A stretch of DNA of 8,757 bases. It comes from Bacteroidales bacterium. GTDB lineage: Bacteria > Bacteroidota > Bacteroidia > Bacteroidales > UBA7960. Shown here in pieces: positions 6,802-8,757 of the stretch. The translations under genes were made by a program, and so were the position numbers. The stretch lies in contig PWHO01000320.1 of NCBI GenBank assembly GCA_003555385.1, positions 1 through 8,757 on the forward strand. The letters run 5' to 3'. The notes beneath the pieces were generated by a model. The model saw only the letters and a program-made list of their open reading frames with translations, did not search any database and was not told where the DNA came from. Numbering within the stretch: position 1 is the first letter of the stretch; each line of letters begins with the position of its first letter.

Positions 6802-8343
6802 ATGTCATCCCAGAACCCGAAAAGTTTCTTTGGACGTTTTTTCACCAGGTCACTTGATGTGATCGAGGTGGTGGGCAACCGCCTTCCCCACCCTGCCACT
6901 ATTTTTGCCATGCTGGCAGGGCTGGTTATCCTGATTTCTGCCATTTCATACTGGCTGGGGGTTTCTGCCATCCACCCTGTTGACGGCAGAGTCATTGAAG
7001 TCAATAACCTTTTGAGTGCCGACGGTTTTCGCTGGATTTACACCAGTATGCTGGATAACTTCCTGCAATTCCCGCCACTGGGTTATGTACTGGTTGTCAT
7101 GATCGGTATCGGGCTGGCAGAAGGCACTGGTCTTTTTGCTGTAATGATCCGCGCACTCGTACTGGGCGCCCCCAAGAAACTGATCACCGCAGCGGTGGTC
7201 ACCGCGGGAATCATCTCAGGCCTGGCCGTTGAAGCAGGCTACGTGATCCTTATTCCGCTGGGAGCCATGATCTTCCACGGCATCGGGCGACACCCCATGG
7301 CCGGGCTGGCCGCCGCCTTCTGCGGGGTCAGCGGTGGTTTCGGAGCCAATTTCGTCATTGGTTCCATCGACCCAATCCTGGCAGGTATATCCACCTCAGC
7401 CGCACAACTCATCATCCCGGACATGGTTGTGAACCCTGCAGTCAACTACTATTTCATGATCATTTCCAGTTTCGTGGTCCTGTTCGTGGGTACCTATGTG
7501 ACCGACCGCATCGTAGAACCCCGGCTGGGCAAATACCAGGGCCCGGCAGAACGCCTGGCCATCGAGCAACTCAAACCCGAAGAGCACAAAGGACTAAGGT
7601 GGGCCGGTATTGCAGCGCTCGCCTTTGTGATCCTGGGTGCCATGACCGTGATCCCGGAAAACGGCCTGCTGCGTGACCCGGAAACCGGTTCCGTTCTACA
7701 TTCCCCGTTTTTTGACGGCATCATCATCGGCATTTTGCTATTCTTCTTCATCCCCGCCCTGGTTTACGGGCGCATTGTGGGCACCATCCGCAACGACAAA
7801 GACCTGATGAAGCACATCATCGCCTCCATGAAAGGTATGGGCGGCTACATCGTACTGGTCTTCTTTGCGGCCCAGTTTGTGTATTTCTTCAATGAATCAA
7901 ACCTTGGCCTTGTCATCGCCATCGAGGGCGCAGCGGGGCTGCGCGACGTTGGCCTTACGGGGCCGGTACTCATCGGTGCCTTTGTATTGTTATCGGCCTT
8001 CATCAACCTGTTCATGGGAAGTGCCTCAGCCAAGTGGGCCATCATTGCCCCTGTATTCATCCCCATGCTGATGCTGCTTGACAATGCCTACCACCCGGGG
8101 ATCACCCAGGCGGCATTCCGTATCGGTGACAGCCTCACCAACCTGGTCACCCCCATGATGAGCTATTTTGCCCTGATCGTAACCTTTGCACAAAAGTATG
8201 ATGAGAAGTACGGCATCGGAACCATCATTTCCACCATGCTGCCTTACACCATTATTCTGGGGATCATATGGATCGCTACCCTCATGATTTGGGTATGGCT
8301 GGGTATCCCACTCGGACCCGACGGACCGATATACATCAATTAA
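6802..8343 (+). CDS. AbgT-family inner-membrane transporter
   Basis: AbgT-family proteins are cation-coupled membrane carriers. E. coli AbgT imports p-aminobenzoyl-glutamate, while MtrF and YdaH export sulfonamide-type antimetabolites. The 513-aa protein is of family length and strongly hydrophobic, with segments at about 33-52, 93-119, 126-157, 166-190, 216-235, 268-284, 305-322, 346-363, 385-405, 411-426 and 475-500. Family hallmarks are VEAGYVILIPLGA (143-155), GVSGGFGANFVIGSIDPILAGIS (given here as GVSGGFGANF 175-184 and DPILAGIS 190-197) and GDSLTNLVTPMMSY (442-455). Asp190, Trp412, Pro432 and Arg440 are plausible counterparts of the Asp/Trp/Pro/Arg set reported as important in YdaH and MtrF. 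A TTG at 6757 would lengthen the frame by 15 residues but lies in the terminator loop, so the ATG at 6802 is preferred. Transport direction and substrate cannot be told from sequence. Confidence 0.92.
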   Translation: MSSQNPKSFFGRFFTRSLDVIEVVGNRLPHPATIFAMLAGLVILISAISYWLGVSAIHPVDGRVIEVNNLLSADGFRWIYTSMLDNFLQFPPLGYVLVVMIGIGLAEGTGLFAVMIRALVLGAPKKLITAAVVTAGIISGLAVEAGYVILIPLGAMIFHGIGRHPMAGLAAAFCGVSGGFGANFVIGSIDPILAGISTSAAQLIIPDMVVNPAVNYYFMIISSFVVLFVGTYVTDRIVEPRLGKYQGPAERLAIEQLKPEEHKGLRWAGIAALAFVILGAMTVIPENGLLRDPETGSVLHSPFFDGIIIGILLFFFIPALVYGRIVGTIRNDKDLMKHIIASMKGMGGYIVLVFFAAQFVYFFNESNLGLVIAIEGAAGLRDVGLTGPVLIGAFVLLSAFINLFMGSASAKWAIIAPVFIPMLMLLDNAYHPGITQAAFRIGDSLTNLVTPMMSYFALIVTFAQKYDEKYGIGTIISTMLPYTIILGIIWIATLMIWVWLGIPLGPDGPIYIN

Positions 8344-8390
8344 TCAGTTGACCGGGCCGCAGATGGATCATGTCATAAACATGCCCCGCC

Positions 8391-8456
8391 CCGGACATAC
8401 AACAAATTCAGTCCGGATATACAGCAAATTCAGTCCGGATATACAGCAAATTCAGG
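8391..8456. repeat. 22-bp tandem repeat, three copies
   Basis: Three head-to-tail copies lie at 8391-8412, 8413-8434 and 8435-8456, each starting CCGGA and containing CAAATTCAG. The second and third copies differ only at the last base; the first differs from the second at two positions. The 22-bp period is not a multiple of 3 and the array lies between two convergent genes, so it is non-coding. It starts 47 nt after the transporter stop. Confidence 0.95.
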
Positions 8457-8478
8457 CTGAAACCACACCGCAAATAAG

Positions 8479-8535
8479 AAGCGGGCGTCAGCAAGGTCAA
8501 ACCAAATGACCCGGCAATGACGCCCGCTTTTTTTT
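8479..8535 (+). terminator. Compound hairpin terminator between convergent genes
   Basis: A perfect 10-bp stem, GCGGGCGTCA (8481-8490) with TGACGCCCGC (8518-8527), is extended by A-T pairs at its base and followed by eight T residues (8528-8535). Its 27-nt loop can fold again: GGTCA (8495-8499) pairs with TGACC (8507-8511), and GC (8491-8492) with GC (8514-8515). On the plus strand it ends the transporter transcript. On the minus strand the stem is followed by TTCTTATTT, so it may also end argS transcripts. Confidence 0.88.
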
Positions 8536-8600
8536 CGGCCGGAAACTTTTTTAATCCCCGGCAGGGAACTTTTTCATCCCCCGGCAGGGAACTGTTACAT
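8536..8600. repeat. 22-23 bp degenerate tandem repeat covering the argS stop codon
   Basis: Read on the minus strand, units start ATGTAACAG (from 8600), ATGAAAAAG (from 8577) and ATTAAAAAAG (from 8555). The first two share the core GTTCCCTGCCGGGG; the third is a diverged, partial copy. The first unit contains the last codon and stop of argS (TTA/CAT on the plus strand, 8595-8600). The others lie downstream of the gene, where the stop has become AAA. It differs in sequence from the 22-bp array on the other side of the terminator. Confidence 0.85.
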
Positions 8601-8757
8601 CCGCTCCGGCACCCGGATACCCAGTAAACCCATCCCGTTACGTATGGTCTGTGCAGTAAGCTCCGAAAGGCATAAACGAAAATCACTCACAGATTGATCA
8701 GGTTCATTCAGGATAGAATGGTCGTGGTAAAACTGATTGAATTCCCGGGCCACCTCA
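8595..8757 (-). CDS. argS: Arginine-tRNA ligase, C-terminal fragment (cut by window edge)
   Basis: Arginyl-tRNA synthetase charges tRNA-Arg with arginine in the cytoplasm. Only the last 53 residues are in the window, on the minus strand, ending at a TAA at 8597-8595; the frame is open to the edge, with one leftover base at 8757. The visible protein begins EVAREFNQFYHDHSIL, continues through FRLCLSELTAQTIRNGM and ends GLLGIRVPERM. This is the typical end of the DALR anticodon-binding domain of class I ArgRS: FNxFYH, then a helix RLxL...A..I.NGM, then LLGIxVPERM. The gene converges on the AbgT-family gene, with a shared terminator and two tandem repeats between. The gene is truncated only by the window boundary; nothing suggests it is broken. 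Confidence 0.93.
   Translation of the reverse strand, partial: EVAREFNQFYHDHSILNEPDQSVSDFRLCLSELTAQTIRNGMGLLGIRVPERM

Noticed and set aside
8371..8385. CATGT/ACATG inverted repeat after the transporter gene
   Set aside because: A 5-bp stem without a T-tract or other support is expected by chance.
8391..8456. 22-bp repeats as a CRISPR array
   Set aside because: The copies are directly adjacent with no spacers, and no cas gene is nearby.
8408..8686. A 92-codon minus-strand frame across the convergent spacer
   Set aside because: It crosses the terminator and both repeats, and overlaps the true argS end in another frame; the argS frame has a clear family match.

Overview
The window looks like a chromosomal, mainly housekeeping segment from a member of the Bacteroidota (Bacteroidetes). 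Four things point there. The FtsZ ends in a FLHDNVD-type tail that I recall from this phylum. There are exact matches to its unusual promoter -7 element (TAnnTTTG) upstream of two genes. Start codons lack a clear Shine-Dalgarno sequence. The small helical 95-aa protein resembles proteins I recall from this phylum. Base composition is near even, and the last two large genes are more GC-rich at third positions. I cannot name a genus.

Layout: (1) 3-1526, ftsZ, the cell-division GTPase. (2) 1611-2404, a probable two-gene unit with its own promoter: an FKBP-type prolyl isomerase lipoprotein and a 95-aa helical protein, closed by a hairpin terminator at 2430-2452. (3) 2477-4605, a probable two-gene unit: an RsuA/RluB-family rRNA pseudouridine synthase with a striking Gly-Arg-Pro-Gln repeat extension, then ispE of the MEP isoprenoid pathway. 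(4) 4695-6719, a secreted S9-family (prolyl oligopeptidase-like) serine peptidase with its own promoter-like element and a strong terminator at 6742-6780. (5) 6802-8343, an AbgT-family inner-membrane transporter. (6) 8344-8594, a convergent intergenic region with two different short tandem repeats on either side of a compound hairpin terminator. (7) 8595-8757, the 3' end of argS on the minus strand, running off the window edge.

The genes serve division (FtsZ), envelope protein folding (FKBP lipoprotein), ribosome modification (pseudouridine synthase), isoprenoid precursor synthesis (IspE), periplasmic peptide breakdown (S9 peptidase), transport (AbgT) and aminoacylation (ArgS). I see no mobile element, CRISPR array, tRNA or rRNA gene, and no convincing new multi-gene system. 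The points most worth a second look are the 12-copy hexapeptide minisatellite inside the pseudouridine synthase gene, two terminator-like hairpins within about 25 nt of the next start codon, a basic insertion in the IspE N-terminal domain, the double-motif FtsZ tail, and a tandemly copied argS stop-codon region.
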